In this document: piece after piece, positions 1 to 10,840 of the stretch
How positions within the stretch are numbered: position 1 is the stretch's first letter
How the letters are laid out: the number at the start of each line of letters is the position of its first letter
Assembly (NCBI GenBank): GCA_000934455.1
Contig: KN889302.1
Coordinates: 1,528-36,696, forward strand
Length of the DNA: 35,169 bases
DNA from: Apostichopus parvimensis
Taxonomy: Eukaryota; Echinodermata; Holothuroidea; Aspidochirotida; Stichopodidae
Direction of reading: 5' to 3'
Program-made: the position numbers and the translations under genes
Notes under the pieces: model-generated
Told to the model about the DNA's origin: nothing
Databases searched by the model: none
Seen by the model: only the letters and a program-made list of their open reading frames with translations

Positions 1-322
1 GCCAGTGCAGCTAATATTTAAGTCATATGACCCTTAGAACAAATATCCCCGATTATCCCCTTAAAAACCTACTGCCCCGTTTGGAGCCCTAAACATGTAT
101 GGGTGAATGTGTGTGTATGAGTGCGTTTGCTCTTGTATACTTCAGAGGACTCTCATTTGACAACACACCTTCACTGTGAGGACTTCGAGACAAGCGAGGA
201 CCTAAACACACATCCTCAGAGGAATTTATCATTAAACAGCCTCTCAGGCCCCAGAGACCAAAAATGCAAGTTTAAAGAAAGTCCTCAAGTATGCAGTATT
301 ATTGAAAATTTGTGTGACAGTT
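1..322. other. Stretch without a recognisable gene (probable LINE 3' end or flank)
   Basis: No coding frame here resembles a known family. It lies directly downstream, on the minus strand, of the last recognisable LINE residues (a cysteine-rich motif ending in WDCP), so part of it may be the LINE C-terminus or 3' UTR. The short plus-strand frame at 121-330 has no recognisable content. No poly-A tail or target duplication that would mark the LINE 3' end was found, so the boundary is unknown. Confidence 0.4.
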
Positions 323-3300
323 CTAAATAATAGGGCAGTCCCAAAACAGATGTAACAGGGTCTCATCATATCGGCCACAAAAGTGACATCGTGGGTTATC
401 GATTTGTCCTATTTTATGACGGTAGAGGTTTGTTCCAATAATGCGATGGAGTAAGCGAAATTGCAAATATTGCAACTTGGAATCTCTGACAAGGTGAAAC
501 GGGGCTTGAAAAGTATTCTCCCATTGGGTGGCTGTGATATTGAAATAAAGATTCCATTTGGCTACAGCCACAGAGGAGTACTAACACGAGTAATAAGGTT
601 CTGATAAATGTGTCTAGAGACAGAGGGAATCAACTGGGGATAATCACTAAAGATATCAACAATATCCTCGGTAACCTTCACCAGTCCATCCTTCCATGCT
701 CTAGGGATAGAGGAAATAATTCCATAAAAAACAGTAAATGGCCAATAATCTAGTCTATACTTGTCTTTTAATCGCAGTATTGACAATGGTCGATTGTCAT
801 TGTCAAATAGCAGATGTTTCACCTGCCTAATCCATTTTTGGAACATTGAGTTGTAAAATACCATGTTATTGTTAATTTTAATAAACGAATTGTTCCAAAT
901 TATCTGTTTTCCATAGTTGGAAGTATGCGTAATAAAAGAGTGCAATGACCATGCATGGCAGACGTCATAAATAAATGCATTACTAATATGAATGTCGTTT
1001 ATTTTCTAATTACAGTTAAACAAAAGGGATTTGCCTTCCTCTTTGCAAATGAAAATCGAAAAACAGTTTCCAGTAGTTATCGCTACTGCCGTTATATCTG
1101 TTCACCCAGGTACACTTAAGACTATGAATAAAATAATAAGTATGTGTGACTTTTAGTCCACCTGAACTTATAGTACCAATCATAGAGGAACGGCGAATTT
1201 TTTCGGGTTTCCCACTCCAAATGAAACGAAAAATAATGGCATCTAGTTCTGCTATAAACTCGTGTGGGGGATTTGGAAGAACTTGAAAGAGATAAACCAA
1301 CTGTGAAAGTCCGAGGGTTTTAACAATGGTAGCTTTTTCAATTGGAGTAAGGTCCATCTGCAACCAGACACCCAGTAAACGTTTCAGCCTCGAGAGCTTA
1401 GGAGGAAAATTGAAACTAAAAAGGTCTGATCTGTTATTGGTAAAAGAGACGCCTAATAAAGCAACAGGACCGTTAGAACAGTTCAACCCAAAAATGTTAC
1501 GGAACCATGGCTCCCTCTGTGTCTGTCTACCTAGTGGGAAAAGGGAAGATTTTTCCATATTGACTTTCAGACCCGACGACTTCTCAAAAGTAGTAAAAGT
1601 ACTAATAGTTTCTTTTACAGAACTATAACTACCGTCTAAAAACATGGTCGTATCGTCCGCATATTGTAAAATTTGAATGTTGTTGTGAAATAGAGATATA
1701 CCATTGATAGCATTATTATCATTTACACATAATGCGAGAACCTCAGCACAAATTAGAAATATATAAGGGCTTAATGGACAACCTTGGCGTACTCCACGGG
1801 ATATTTTAAAATCAAGGCATGAGTATCCATTGTTAATGATTCTGGCGGAATTGTTAGAATACAGAGTTTGAACCCAGTTAATAAAACTTTCCCCAAAACC
1901 AAAGAATCTAAGGGAGGTGAAAATAAACTCCCATTCCACACTGGCAAATTCTTTTTCGAAGTCCACGAGGAACAGTAAACCTGTTTTGTTACTCGTGTTA
2001 AAATACTCAATCAGTTGAAAAACGAAGCGGACGTTTTCCCCAATGAAGCGGTTTTTAAGGAAACCCGTCTGATTATTGCGAATCACTTTGTAGGGAAAAC
2101 ATTTAATTCTTGTTGATAACACTTTGGCGCAGATCTTTTAGTCAGTGTTAAGGAGTGAGATTGCACGATAGTTCTTAATAAAGTCCTGATCATTGCCATG
2201 CTTTGGAATTAAGGTAATAATTGCACGTCACTGCTCGGCAGACAAGTAAAAATTAATATTAGCGTAATTGAAAGCATTCACCACACAATCCCCGATAATC
2301 GGGCAAAATTTCTTGTCAAAATCGACTGATAGTCCATCGCTACCAGGGCATTTACCAATGGACAGTGAATTCAGAGCATCAACACACTCGGCAGACGTCA
2401 GAGGCCCATCACAGCAATCTGTTTCGTTCATACTCAGCTTATTATAATTAAGTATATTGGAAAAAATTCAAGATGGGTCCACCTCTCCACTTGTATACAA
2501 AGTGGCATAGAAGTCCCTCAGATTAGCCAAGATATCCTGGTTTTTAGTAAGAAAGTCGTTATTATCAGTTTTCTATCTATGAATAACATTAGTTGCTTTA
2601 TTATGTTTTTCGAGATTTAAAAAATATTTTTAGTTTGTTTAACCATATTCGACCCACTCCGCTCGCGACCTAAGGATGATCCTATGAAGCTTTTTTTGAT
2701 ACAAGGATTCTAGCTCTGATCTCGTATGTTTTAAATTTCTCAAAGTTTCCACCGAACCTAAATCGTAATAACACCTTTCGAGCTGGGATATCTTATTCAA
2801 AAGATTCCTTTCATAGTGACGCTGTTCTTTTGCTTTTAATAACTAGTAGATTAAGATCATTTACACCATTCAGCTCGGAATGTAATAGGCGTGTAATCTG
2901 ATCAACACAGATGGAATCCTTTAACAAAGAATTGTTTATCTTCCAGAACCCAGGACCCCGTTTATCAGAAGAGAATTGGATGTTTAATACCACCAGAGAG
3001 TGGTCTGATTGCAGCCCTGGTGAAATATAACAATTGGAGATCAACTGAAGTAAATGTCTGGAAATTAGAAAGCAATCTAGTCTACAATGGATCCCAGATA
3101 TAGTATTGAAAGACCAAGTCAAATGTGACTTAAAGGGATTGCGTTCACGCCAAACATGGACGAAATCGAAAACATTCATCAACTCCAAACAATGCTCTCT
3201 GGCGTGAAAATTAGTATGTGGGGCTCCCCCTTCTTATCGATTCTGTGTTGAAACAAAAATTAAAATCTCCCCCGATAATAACACTTTGACAGGCATAGCC

Positions 3301-3690
3301 TAGCACAAATATCGGCTGGCAGCCTATCAAAGAAGGACGGGGAGTCTAGGTTTGGGGCATAAATGCATACAATAGAATATGTTTTATCAAGAATCTGCAC
3401 ATCTAGAATAATAAAACGAGCATGGTTGTGAACTTTTGAGTTAAGAACCGTCACATCTCGACTGGGGTTAAACAGAATACAAGAACCCCTACTAGCAGAG
3501 GACCCGTGAGAATAAAATACCTCATTCTTGACTCCAACGATGCTCGTCAAGCACGGTACTATGGGTTTCTTGAATAAAGGAAACATGATTATTCTGGTTA
3601 TTTCAAAAGGCAAAAACCTTATTGCGTTTGGGAAATTGCTTAACACCCCTAGCATTAGAGGTAACAGTTTTAATATTAGAGATTGAAATA
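323..3690 (-). pseudogene. LINE ORF2 pseudogene: APE endonuclease, reverse transcriptase, zinc-binding tail
   Basis: ORF2 nicks target DNA and reverse-transcribes the element RNA. The endonuclease starts near 3690 (SNARGVKQFPKRNKV, like the L1 start LNVRG). It carries the catalytic-glutamate motif FIQETHS near 3590, an RGSCILF segment near 3480, and RLDCFLIS and SDHSLV near 3080-3000, the last holding the catalytic Asp-His pair. The reverse transcriptase (about 2430-1016) shows NQTGFLKNRFIGEN, DFEKEFASVEW, RQGCPLSPYIF and the active site YADDTTMF at about 1645-1665. The tail (571-323) has RCHFCGRYDETLLHLFWDCP, a Cys/His zinc-binding pattern. Breaks include TGA codons and a one-base loss near 3530 in the endonuclease, several frame changes at 3250-2130, and further breaks near 1000 and 570. 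Motif A has FAS where FDS is usual. Confidence 0.88.
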
Positions 3691-4039
3691 GCAGCGATCT
3701 AGCCTACTATAGACAAAATAATTATAATAAGCTTACCGCTATATGTAATCCTAAGGATCCAAGGCACATATATAAAACAATGAAGAACTGCACACAACTA
3801 TATCTGATCAATTCGTTGAAGCGAGGTTTTATTAAAATTAAAGTAAAAAATTCAGTCAATCCCACAGGAAAAAAGTTTAATTTGAAAATATCAAACCAAG
3901 TCCTAATTATCCTACAAGGAAACAAGGCCCAAAGAAAGGGGGTCATTTGGACTGTATCGACTTCGACAGTAGGTCACAGTGAAAACAAATAAAGTCTAAC
4001 GAAGGTGTCCGAAAAATCTGTGACTGGAAAGAAAGGACT
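3691..4039 (-). other. Spacer between LINE ORF1 and ORF2
   Basis: These ~350 bases lie between the ORF1 stop (4040-4042) and the first recognisable ORF2 residues. Frames on both strands are short and match nothing I recognise. Two-ORF LINEs usually have a short spacer, so this may hold that spacer plus a decayed ORF2 start. The plus-strand frame at 3780-3992 is AT-rich and probably fortuitous. Confidence 0.5.
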
Positions 4040-4469
4040 TTACTGCTCAACAAACTTGTATGGACGACCATCTGCAAGTCTCCACTGACCTCTCTGGAAG
4101 CGTAGCTTGGTGCCGTTTCTGTAGAGATCCGATACCTAGGTTGCCCACTTCTTCTTCTCTTTGAAATCTACTGGCGTAAGGTCATCAGTTATGAAAAAGG
4201 TGTCTTGTTCCAGCTTCTTTCTATCGTTTTTGAGAATAAACAGCTTATCATGAAAAAGGAGAGTTTTACCAGAATATGGCGATTTCGGGCCTCAACCAGT
4301 CTGCCGTGTCTATGCGCCCTTTCCACATAATACAGTCTGGCTTGCCAATCTTACCAAACACCGATTTGGCTATCACCAAACAATCTTCCTCGTTTTCAGT
4401 ATTGTAGTCGACAATACGAAGATTGTTTTTCTCGAGTACCGTTCTTGCCTGTTAACAGGCATAGAATGT
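4040..4469 (-). pseudogene. LINE ORF1 pseudogene, 3' half (RNA-binding core and C-terminal domain)
   Basis: This is the C-terminal half of an L1-type ORF1 RNA-binding protein, which packages LINE RNA. It begins with ERYSRKNNLRIV, the signature at the coiled-coil/RRM border of L1-type ORF1 proteins (compare E-x-YSRRNNLRI). It continues to FHDKLFILKNDRKKLEQ and ends RPYKFVEQ before TAA (4040-4042). There is a one-base frame change near 4285 and an in-frame TAG in the tail near 4140. The frame runs without a stop into the edge of the Gypsy insertion at 4469, and its missing N-terminal half lies at 10231-10557. Confidence 0.82.
4465..4469. repeat. Target-site duplication AATGT, left copy (Gypsy)
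   Basis: AATGT directly precedes the left LTR and recurs directly after the right LTR at 10226-10230. A 5-bp duplication is usual for Ty3/Gypsy integrases, and it fixes both element ends. Confidence 0.9.
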
Positions 4470-4684
4470 TGTAATGTTACCGACCAGGTAATATGTTGTT
4501 CAATGTCCAAATAAAGACAGAAATACTTCTATAAAGAATTACGGAAATGTATTAAGAGGTTAACACTCGGAAGGCCAGATCGCAAGAGCCCTGATCCTTG
4601 AACATGCAAGGTTATGTACCAAACAGTAATGATGTTGGTGAGCGACATATAAAGTAGCTGTTAAATGTATAGCATAATATCACA
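4470..4684 (-). repeat. Gypsy 3' LTR (215 bp)
   Basis: On the minus strand it starts TGTGATATTATGC and ends GGTAACATTACA. It is nearly identical to 10008-10225, with one mismatch near 4660 and three bases fewer in the ATAATA run. A TTTATAT stretch near its minus-strand 5' part could serve as a TATA box in the other copy. Confidence 0.95.
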
Positions 4685-4698
4685 TCCCTCCTCTTTTG
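4685..4698 (-). other. Gypsy polypurine tract
   Basis: The minus strand reads AAAAGAGGAGGGA immediately before the TG of the 3' LTR. A purine run at this place primes plus-strand DNA synthesis in LTR elements. Confidence 0.88.
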
Positions 4699-4884
4699 AC
4701 AAAGAAGTTGATTCTTCAATAGAAACGAATACTAAAGTTTCATAACGCTAACTTTAAAAATGTTTGGGTCATTTGACAAAACTATCAGGTTTCATATACT
4801 AGGATGAAATACTGGTACAAATTATCAATATGATATATAATAACAAATTAACACAAAACAATAAGTTTCCAGACACATGCCAAA
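4699..4884 (-). other. Gypsy 3' untranslated stretch
   Basis: This AT-rich stretch lies between the gag-pol stop codon (4885-4887) and the polypurine tract. No frame or motif was recognised, and there is no env-like coding region. Confidence 0.6.
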
Positions 4885-7800
4885 CTATAGGTCCAAAATC
4901 TCTCTAGCATGAATTGTGCGGCCAGACCGTGTGACATAAGTCTTGTCCTTATTCATGTGCCTGTTATTGTCTGTTAGTCCATTAGTCACGTTCGAGTGAG
5001 TTGACTGTCTTGGTTCTATGTCCTCGGTTTCTTTGTATGATACTCCTTTTTCCCCGGTTTCCTTGAGATGACGTCGGTTACGCCTTAGCGTATGGCCAGT
5101 CTCAGTAAGGACTTCATAGGAGCGAGGTTCTTCTGAGCGTTTAATAATGCTGGCTGGTTTCCAGAAGCCTGAATTGGGGTCCTTCGCTCGTACTATTTGA
5201 CCAGAGGTCATTGGTGGTAGTTCTTTTGTACTTCGGTCGAAGTTGGACTTCTGTTGAGTTTGTCGTTCTACCAGCCTTTCGTTGATTTCGTCTCGGTCCG
5301 GTTGGGTGTTCGGTATCTTGGTCGGTATACTTGATCTGAGCTTCCTATTGAATAAGAGTTCTCCTGGTGATGGTAGATGGTTATCTATAGGAGTTGCACG
5401 TAAGCTCAGCATTGCTAGGTGTACATCATATTTTGACTGTCTAGCCATAGTGATGGTCTGTTTCACTGTCTGCACCTGTCTCTCAATGAACCCATTTGAT
5501 TGCGGGTAGTGCGGGCTTGATGTGATGTGGTGGAAATTCCATGATTGTGAGAATTCCTTGAAGATATGGCTACTATAGTGGGGGCCATTATCACTGATCA
5601 CTCTCTCTGGGATGCCTTGCTCAGAGAAGATGCTTTTCAGTAGGTTGACTATAGTCGGACTCTTGGAATTTCCTTTTGGAATTGTTTTGATTATCGTGTA
5701 CTTCGAGTAGTAGTCTGCTACTATCAGGTAGTCACGTCCATCAAGGGTAAACAGATCCGTGCCAATTATCTGCCACGGTCAAGTCGGAACTTCATGAGAA
5801 TGAAGTGGTTCAGCAGGCTGAGACTTGCTGTTCTCTAGGCAGATCGGACAGGCTTTCACTAATTCTTCAATGTCCTGGTTTATTCTCGGCCAAAAGACTG
5901 CTGTCTTTGCTCGGAGCTGACATTTTACGATACCCTGGTGTGCATCATGTAGTTTAGCAAGAATGTCGTTCCGGCACTGTTTAGGTATGAGGATTCTTTG
6001 TCCCTTCATGATTATTCCACCCTCTTCTACTGTCAGTTCATCTCGGTATGACCAGTAGTAACGGATGGGTTGTGGTACTGACCGCTGTTTCTCTGGCCAA
6101 CCACTTATGATTTGTTCTCTCAGAGCTGTCGTTTCTGAGTCCTCATTGGTCGCTTGTTTAAGTTCCATGAGTTTTCCATCTGAGAAGTAAGCGAAACTCA
6201 TGTTGATTCCAGCAACTGAAATTACATCTTGACCAGGTAGTGGATTCAGTCGTGACATGGCATCTGCCAACAACATTGTTTTCCCTGGCTTGTATGTAAT
6301 CTTTAATTGATAACCTTGGAGGCGAAGAAGCATCCGCTGTAGTCTCGTTGGTGCAGCCACTAGGTTCTTGAGATAGATCATCTCGAGAGGCTTATGATCG
6401 GATTCAACTATGAATTCCTTGCCATACACGTACATGTGAAACTTCTCACACGCGAAAATAACCGCTAGAAGCTCTCTTTCTATGTTGGCATAGCGCTGTT
6501 CCGCATCGGTGAGAGATCTGGAGGCGAAATATATTGGTTTTGCATCTTGCATTAAGACTGCTCCAAGTCCGCTCATGGATGCATCAACTTGAAGAGTTGT
6601 CTGCTTTCTAGGATCGAAATATGAGAGCGTCACCTCCCGGCATATGAGCTGTTTGATATGTTCAAATGCATCTTGGTGTGACTGTTGCCATTCAAACTTG
6701 GCATCCTTCTTGATCAGATTCCTCAAGTTGGATGTATGTGATGAGAGGTTAGGGATAAAGGGTGAGAGATAGGTGGCGATACCCAGGAACTCCTGTAACT
6801 CCTTCTTGGATTCAGGGGCCTGCAGGTGATCAATTGCCTTGATTTTCTCTGGGTCTGGATGGGTTCCATTCGCATCATACAGTAGACCAAAGAAATTAAT
6901 ACTCTCTTTCTTGATCCTGCATTTGTCTCTGTTGAAGACAAGTCCATGCTCTCTAGCCACACGCATTAGGTTATGTAGGTTTCTGTCGTGTTCCTCTTCT
7001 GTAGCACCGAATACTGCAACATCGTCGGCTATGCTTGCAGTTCCTTGGCAGTTCTCCAAGATTTGGTCCATCTTTTGTTGAAAGATGTCCTGGCTGATAC
7101 TGAGACCAAAAGGAAGGCGCTTGAACCTAAAACGTCCGAAAGGGCTGTTAAAGGTTGTTAAGTAACTGGATGGTTCATCGAGAGATATCGACCAGTATCC
7201 GTGCTTTGCATCAAGCTTAGAGAAGACTTTTGCCCCAGAAAACTTGTGCGTTATCTCCTCTATGGTCGGTATACGGTGATGAGTCCTTTTGATGACCTTG
7301 TTGAGGTCCCTTGGGTCCAAGCAGATTCTCCATCGCCCGTTTGGTTTCTGTGTATATGCAAGACTAGAAACCCAGTCAGTCGGTTCCTCGACGGAAGCGA
7401 TGACATCTAACTTGACCATCTCATCCAGCTCTTTCTTTATCTCTTCCTGGATATGGATTGGACATCGTCTGGCGGGATGAACTACAGGAAGAGCTTCTTT
7501 ATCGATCACGATATGATAGTCTCCTTTGAACTGACCTATACCTTTAAATCTGTCTGGGTATAGTCTAGTTAAGTCCTCAGTGTCATTGATCGGTGTCCAG
7601 TCTTTGACAACCTGTAAGTTACAGTTAACAGTTACTAACTTCATTGTCAGTGATGCTTTAAGTCCAAGTATAACTTGCTTGTCCACATCTACTACATAGA
7701 AATTGATTGGAGCTTTCACTCCGTTGTACTGACATACAATTGTACAGGTACCTAAGTGATTAATCTTAGTGCCATTGTATGCTGTGATACGTGTCAAACT

Positions 7801-8874
7801 TTTCTTAGTCGCATTTGGAAGTGGATAACCCTTTGTATCGAGTTTGTCAGGGAACATATTTTTATATGTTCTCAAGGGCAGTATGTTTCCCTCCGCCCCG
7901 GTGTCAACTTTTACCTTAAGAGTACAACGTCTAGTCTCATTTGGTAACTTTATTTCAAGTTTTGCAAGTAACTCGTCCCTATCATTTGATTGGGATTGAT
8001 TGAGATCTATCTGTATTGTGTCAAATTCTAAGTCAGTCGACCTTTGTGACTTTTGATCCTGGTCTTGGCTTAATTCATTCACATCACGTTTATCCCATTT
8101 TTTGTTCTTTGGTGTCTTACCAAATCTCTTTGATGGTAGTTGGGGTTTTGATTTGGATCGGCATACACGTTTCCAGTGACCGATCTTCCCACATTTGTTA
8201 CATTTTGTCCCCAAAGCAGGGCATTCCCCATCGTTGTGGTTAAGACCACACCGCCCACATTGTGGTGATCTACTTGCGGTGTTTGGCTTATACCTTCGAA
8301 CAGCATTGACATTGACACTACTAGAATTTGTTAACTCTTCCATGTGCGTTTGAGTAGCTTCATGGGTTCTAGCAATGTCAATGGCTTTATCAAGAGTGAG
8401 TTTCTCATCCTTACCAAGAAGGGATTCTTGTACCTTCTTGTGTTTCGTACCCAAGATCAGTTGTTCAATCAACTTTTCCTGAAGTGCTTCATCGGTGAAT
8501 TTACATTTTTTAGCCTGTATCTTGCACCGAGTAACAAAATCATCTGTTGTTTCATGTGATTGTTGCTTATAGTTATGCAAGTGAAAACGACTGAGTCGGA
8601 AATTGCTCTTTGGCTCAAAATGTGTCTTGAATTTTCCAAAAACAGTATCCGGTTCTGCCTTGTCTTGGTCAGTTAATTCCCAAGAATTGAAAATTGTAAT
8701 TCCCTCCTGACCTAACCACAGCAATAAAAATGTGACTTTTTCTTGACCTGTTTTTTTCAACAGAGGGCCTAAGAAAATCAACTTGCAATACTGTTCGAAG
8801 TTGTGGAATGCATTTGGGAGATCATTTGACATCCAATCAAACGAAGGTGGTGTTATACCCGACAATTCTCCCAT
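4885..8874 (-). pseudogene. gag-pol: Gypsy gag-pol polyprotein, one nonsense codon
   Basis: One frame of ~1330 codons encodes the polyprotein. I place the start at ATG 8874 (MGELSG); the frame is open slightly further upstream but without ATG. In order: Gag; two zinc knuckles near 8270-8160 (CGRCGLNHNDGEC, with x3 before His, then the canonical CNKCGKIGHWKRVC); protease with DTGAEGN near 7900; reverse transcriptase with LDPRDLNKV, SKLDAKHGYW and IADD at about 7018-7036; RNase H with QVDASMSGLGAVL and ESDHKPL; integrase with the His2Cys2 finger ending CPICLE, then the catalytic acids in GTDLF, SDNGP and NGFIERQ. A TGA at 5779-5781 lies just after the integrase finger. The frame resumes in phase and stays open to TAG at 4885. 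The TGA is followed by CCG, consistent with CGA to TGA decay. The polyprotein is otherwise whole. Confidence 0.93.
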
Positions 8875-10007
8875 GATTCCAAACGCATGTGTCTGAGCAC
8901 TTTTCAAATAAAAAATTCAGTTTGAAAATTTTCACTTGTTTTTTGTCAACACTTAACCAGAAAATTGTGATTGAATGAAAATGTATCTTTCCCACACAAC
9001 ATGTGATTAATTACAAACAACTGTAGGCCAGTTGTATTATTGTATCGCCTATCGACTCTTATGTTGCTACTTAATGTTAGTCTAGGCCTAATATTTTGCA
9101 CATCCAGTACCAACAGTGTTGACCAGATTACAAATATTATAATCTCGCCTTGACTACACACACTAGCTTAGGTTTGTTAGTTGTTTGCCTTTGGGCCTGG
9201 CAAAATACGAGAGGAAAAATGTTTTGCTTACCACATTGTAAAATCCTTCGCTTAGTAACGATAATGAGTCACAACACGATAACACCAAAATTTCTTAATG
9301 TCCATGTAAAATACACAAGGGCATTGGCCAGTTCCTTTTTCACAGAAGATTTTATAAACAAAGCTTAAAATGTCCGTTTACAGCTTATCAGGGCATTTAC
9401 CAGTTCCTGTTGCCAGTGTTGGCTCCACAGAAAATTTAATGAACAAAATCAAATGCTTAGAACGTCCGTTTACAACTTACAGGGCATTAGCCAGTTCCTG
9501 ATTTACAAAACTCGATATATCAGTACGTCTCCGCTAAAAATTTATCGTCTGCTACGTGTAGTCCAGTAGTACTGGTAAAATTTCCTTTTCTGGCGATGCG
9601 ATGCAGTTGTCGTTATGTCCTGGGCCTTGGCTCCGTTCCAAATCAGAAGTTTCACTCAATCTGCACTGGGCCGTTTCAGAAAATAAGTTCCGGTTTCGCA
9701 CATGTGCAAACGTTACATCGACTTGGGGAGAAGGTGACCTCCAGCACTAATGTCACTGCTTGTCTTGCACGGATTGGCTCAAACCTCGTTGTAACGGTTA
9801 CACAGTTTGTTTTCCAGACTGCAAGCGTTCAGTGTAATGAAAGCTATCGCCTAGCTGTATTATACGATATACAACACGTATGTTAGGCAAACTGTCTGTT
9901 ACGATCCTGCCCTCCGATATTGGCAACTAAGTCGTTAAATGTTCAATTTCCAAAAGTATCCTGTCGAAAATCTGGATTTGCGAGGCTCTCAAGCACCGCT
10001 GCCACCA
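8875..10007 (-). other. Gypsy 5' leader with direct repeats
   Basis: This 1.1-kb untranslated leader lies between the 5' LTR and the gag start; no long frame resembles a protein. It contains diverged direct repeats. GGGCATT followed by a CCAGTTCC block occurs at about 9319, 9391 and 9482, and GTCCGTTTACA with flanking similarity occurs near 9372 and 9464, giving units of about 72 and 91 bp. Leaders of retroelements can carry packaging or promoter elements; that role here is inference. Confidence 0.75.
9990..10007 (-). other. Gypsy primer-binding site
   Basis: Immediately inside the 5' LTR the minus strand reads TGGTGGCAGCGGTGC. TGG at this place pairs with the CCA end of a tRNA. The tRNA itself was not identified. 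Confidence 0.78.
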
Positions 10008-10225
10008 TGTAATGTTACCGACCAGGTAATATGTTGTTCAATGTCCAAATAAAGACAGAAATACTTCTATAAAGAATTACGGAAATGTATTAAGAGGTTA
10101 ACACTCGGAAGGCCAGATCGCAAGAGCCCTGATCCTTGAACATGCAAGGTTATGTACCAAACAGTAATGATGTTGGTGAGCGACATATAAAGTAGCTCTT
10201 AAATGTATAGCATAATAATATCACA
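10008..10225 (-). repeat. Gypsy 5' LTR (218 bp)
   Basis: This is the second LTR copy, nearly identical to 4470-4684. It starts TGTGATATTATTATGC and ends AACATTACA on the minus strand. As the upstream LTR of a minus-strand element it would hold the promoter; a TTTATAT motif lies near its minus-strand start. Confidence 0.95.
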
Positions 10226-10230
10226 AATGT
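10226..10230. repeat. Target-site duplication AATGT, right copy (Gypsy)
   Basis: This is identical to 4465-4469 and directly follows the LTR. It confirms a normal integrase-mediated insertion. Confidence 0.9.
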
Positions 10231-10557
10231 GTCTCGTATTGACTCTCCACGTTTAAAATTTTCTTCTTGATTTCCTTGCATTGTTTTCTGATATCCTGGT
10301 TTTCCGCTTTAAGACTAGCGATTTCCTCGGCATGTACTCTTAGTTCTCTCTGAAAATCCTTTTCGATGTTACGTAGTTCAGCTGAGACTCCTTTGATAGC
10401 TTTTTGAATTGCTTTGTTCAGCCTCTCTGTAGGTTTGATTGTGTGCCTGTTATCTAAGTGGAGACAACGTATTCTGTGTTAAGGTACGGTCCTGATAGGT
10501 TTGGATTTCTCCTTGCTTCTTCTTGCCCGCACTGGCTTTCCGTGCAGGACGCACCAT
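10231..10557 (-). pseudogene. LINE ORF1 pseudogene, 5' half (basic N-terminus and coiled coil)
   Basis: This is the N-terminal half of the L1-type ORF1 protein. ATG at 10557 opens MVRPARKASAGKKK, a basic start. After about 36 codons this frame stops. A one-base shift gives RLNKAIQKAIKG, then a heptad-like segment rich in Glu, Lys, Leu and Ile (near 10400-10240, including EEIASLKAENQDIRKQ), as expected for the trimerising coiled coil of ORF1 proteins. The frame runs open into the Gypsy target duplication and continues in phase at 4469. Part of the LINE 5' UTR may lie beyond 10557. Confidence 0.72.
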
Positions 10558-10840
10558 TCTGGTGAGACAAATTGTTGATGATTTTCAAAGAGGAGAAACT
10601 TTAAAAGCGGTTATGAAGACATTCGAGTAGAATAATCGTGGAATTCACGAGCCCGGATTAACATACAGTGTTGTCATGTCAAAGTTGTGAATCCACTTCG
10701 TTATTATCTGCCAATACTGCAATAGGAAGAATATGTACAGAATAATATGTATAACGTAATTTGAAAGTGTTATAATCCCGTGTAGATTATTCTCGAAATT
10801 ACTGATGCCACGAAATTATCTCAATATATGCTTCTTACAT
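10558..10840. other. Stretch between LINE and repeat array
   Basis: No gene was recognised in these ~280 bases. They may include LINE 5' UTR or flanking DNA. The element end could not be set because no target duplication was seen. Confidence 0.4.

Larger units (their letters stand above)
4470..10225 (-). mobile_element. Complete Ty3/Gypsy LTR retrotransposon (Mag/SURL-like)
   Basis: A 5.76-kb element lies on the minus strand. It is bounded by LTRs of 215 bp (4470-4684) and 218 bp (10008-10225) that differ by one substitution and one 3-bp indel by eye. Both begin TG and end CA on the element strand, with the 5-bp duplication AATGT outside. A primer-binding site starts right inside the 5' LTR and a purine tract abuts the 3' LTR. 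One frame encodes Gag, protease, reverse transcriptase, RNase H and integrase; there is no env. Polymerase wording such as SISLDEPSSYLTTFNSPFG recalls the Mag/SURL lineage known from sea urchins and other animals (inference from memory). It is inserted in the LINE ORF1. Confidence 0.95.
323..10557 (-). mobile_element. Decayed Tx1/L1-like LINE, split by a Gypsy insertion
   Basis: A minus-strand non-LTR retrotransposon is seen as ORF1 (5' half 10231-10557, 3' half 4040-4469) followed by ORF2 (about 3690-323). The order coiled coil, RNA-binding core, endonuclease, reverse transcriptase, terminal zinc-binding motif is that of two-ORF L1-type elements. Residue patterns such as FIQETHS in the endonuclease and LQFRLLHRIIGTN before a C-x2-C motif recall Tx1-group elements of marine animals; this placement is from memory. 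A complete Ty3/Gypsy element (4470-10225) sits inside ORF1. Frameshifts and nonsense codons occur throughout, so this copy is dead. Outer ends and target duplication were not located. Confidence 0.85.

Noticed and set aside
6723..8318. Several 60-80-codon frames on both strands within the Gypsy pol region
   Set aside because: They are shadows of the long minus-strand gag-pol frame, which carries all recognised motifs.
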